This document shows positions 5,812 to 6,177 of a DNA stretch of 6,177 nt, piece after piece; the first letter of the stretch is position 1, and each line of letters starts with the position of its first letter. The DNA is from JAIBJN01 sp035461525 (lineage in GTDB: Bacteria; Actinomycetota; Thermoleophilia; Gaiellales; Gaiellaceae), in contig DATHVD010000063.1 of assembly GCA_035461525.1 (NCBI GenBank), forward strand, positions 1-6,177, in the 5' to 3' direction. Made by a program: the position numbers and the translations under genes. The notes below the pieces were generated by a model. That model was not told the DNA's origin. It worked only from the letters and a program-made list of their open reading frames with translations, and did no database searches.

Positions 5812-6177
5812 CGCCCGCCGAGCCCCTGCACGTCGCCCTCGTCGCCCGGCTCCTCGCGCTCGGCGTCGGCCCGCCGGACGCAGAGTCCCTGGCCGAGATC
5901 GCCTCCCTCGCCGGGGCGCTCGCCGAGGCCGGGTCCGGCTACGAGGAGCTCGGGGAGCTGGCGGCTCTCGCCCGCGCGGACGGGCTCGCCGCCGAGCACG
6001 AGCGCCTCTTCGACGGCCGCGCCCCGTGCCCGCCGTACGAGGGAAGCTACGAAGTGGATCCGTTCCGGCAGCTCCGGCAGATGGCCGACGTGGCCGGCTT
6101 CTACCGCGCCTTCGGAGCCGAGCCGCGGGGCGAGCGCCCCGACCACGCCGCCTGCGAGCTCGAGTTCCTCGCCTTCC
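5808..6177 (+). CDS. TorD/DmsD-like molybdoenzyme assembly chaperone, N-terminal part (3' end outside window)
   Basis: The frame is open from ATG 5808 to the window end, giving 123 complete codons and no stop. The N-terminal half is helical and rich in Ala, Leu and Glu. The second half has the family's recognisable stretch: a HERLFDG segment (the region that usually reads ERLF followed by Gly and Pro), a PPYEGSY block, then FRQLRQMADVAGFYRAFG, and GERPDHAACELEFLAF with the hallmark ERPDH-x3-ELEF motif. This family binds the Tat signal and apo-form of the catalytic subunit in the cytoplasm and holds back export until the Mo cofactor and Fe-S clusters are in place. It has no signal peptide, as expected. 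Its place as fourth gene, after alpha, beta and gamma, mirrors the chaperone genes of the ebd-type operons. Full members are usually about 200-250 aa, so roughly half is visible. Not an enzyme subunit; the call is confident despite truncation. Confidence 0.88.
   Translation, partial: MTPAEPLHVALVARLLALGVGPPDAESLAEIASLAGALAEAGSGYEELGELAALARADGLAAEHERLFDGRAPCPPYEGSYEVDPFRQLRQMADVAGFYRAFGAEPRGERPDHAACELEFLAF

Noticed and set aside
1..6177. CRISPR arrays, tRNA or rRNA genes, insertion sequences, attachment sites
   Set aside because: No regularly spaced repeats, no tRNA-like cloverleaf region, no transposase-like product and no terminal inverted repeats were seen; the window is almost entirely protein-coding.

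Overview
The window carries most of an operon, all on the + strand, for a four-subunit periplasmic molybdenum enzyme of the type II DMSO reductase family. The DNA is very G+C-rich (roughly three quarters by eye), with strongly G/C-biased third codon positions, GTG starts and tightly packed genes. This fits a high-GC actinobacterial lineage, perhaps an environmental Thermoleophilia/Gaiellales-type organism. That placement is inferred from composition and style only; there is no rRNA or other marker here, and other high-GC phyla are possible.

Layout: 3-197 is the C-terminal tail of an unrecognised protein with one hydrophobic segment. A 67-base gap (198-264) follows, with no convincing terminator or promoter. 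Next come the catalytic molybdopterin/Fe-S alpha subunit (265-3765), the four-cluster Fe-S beta subunit (3768-4916), a heme-b-binding gamma subunit of the EbdC/DdhC/NxrC type (4924-5811) and the start of a TorD-like assembly chaperone (5808 to the window end, truncated). The A-B-C genes are separated by 2 and 7 bases, and C and D overlap by ATGA, so co-transcription and translational coupling are very likely.

How they work together: alpha has a twin-arginine (Tat) signal and beta has no signal, so beta is expected to be exported folded and bound to alpha. The TorD-like protein would hold alpha in the cytoplasm until the Mo-bis-MGD cofactor is inserted. Electrons would move between the Mo site and FS0 in alpha, the four clusters of beta and the heme b of gamma, then to or from a soluble c-type cytochrome or other periplasmic carrier. 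No NarI-type membrane subunit is present in the window.

The gene order A-B-C-D resembles ebdABCD. However, the length of alpha (1166 aa) and the sequence of beta (NWQLGR near the start, STW, NNIETKPFG, ICNHCTYPAC, KRPEDG) place the enzyme nearest the nitrite oxidoreductase/nitrate reductase (NXR/NAR) branch with periplasmic active sites, not the ethylbenzene dehydrogenase branch. Whether it oxidises nitrite, reduces nitrate or (per)chlorate, or uses another substrate cannot be decided from the sequence alone. The most interesting details are an Asp in the FS0 cluster motif of alpha and a full Cys set in the first cluster motif of beta, where the classical periplasmic NxrB proteins, as I recall them, carry Asp.
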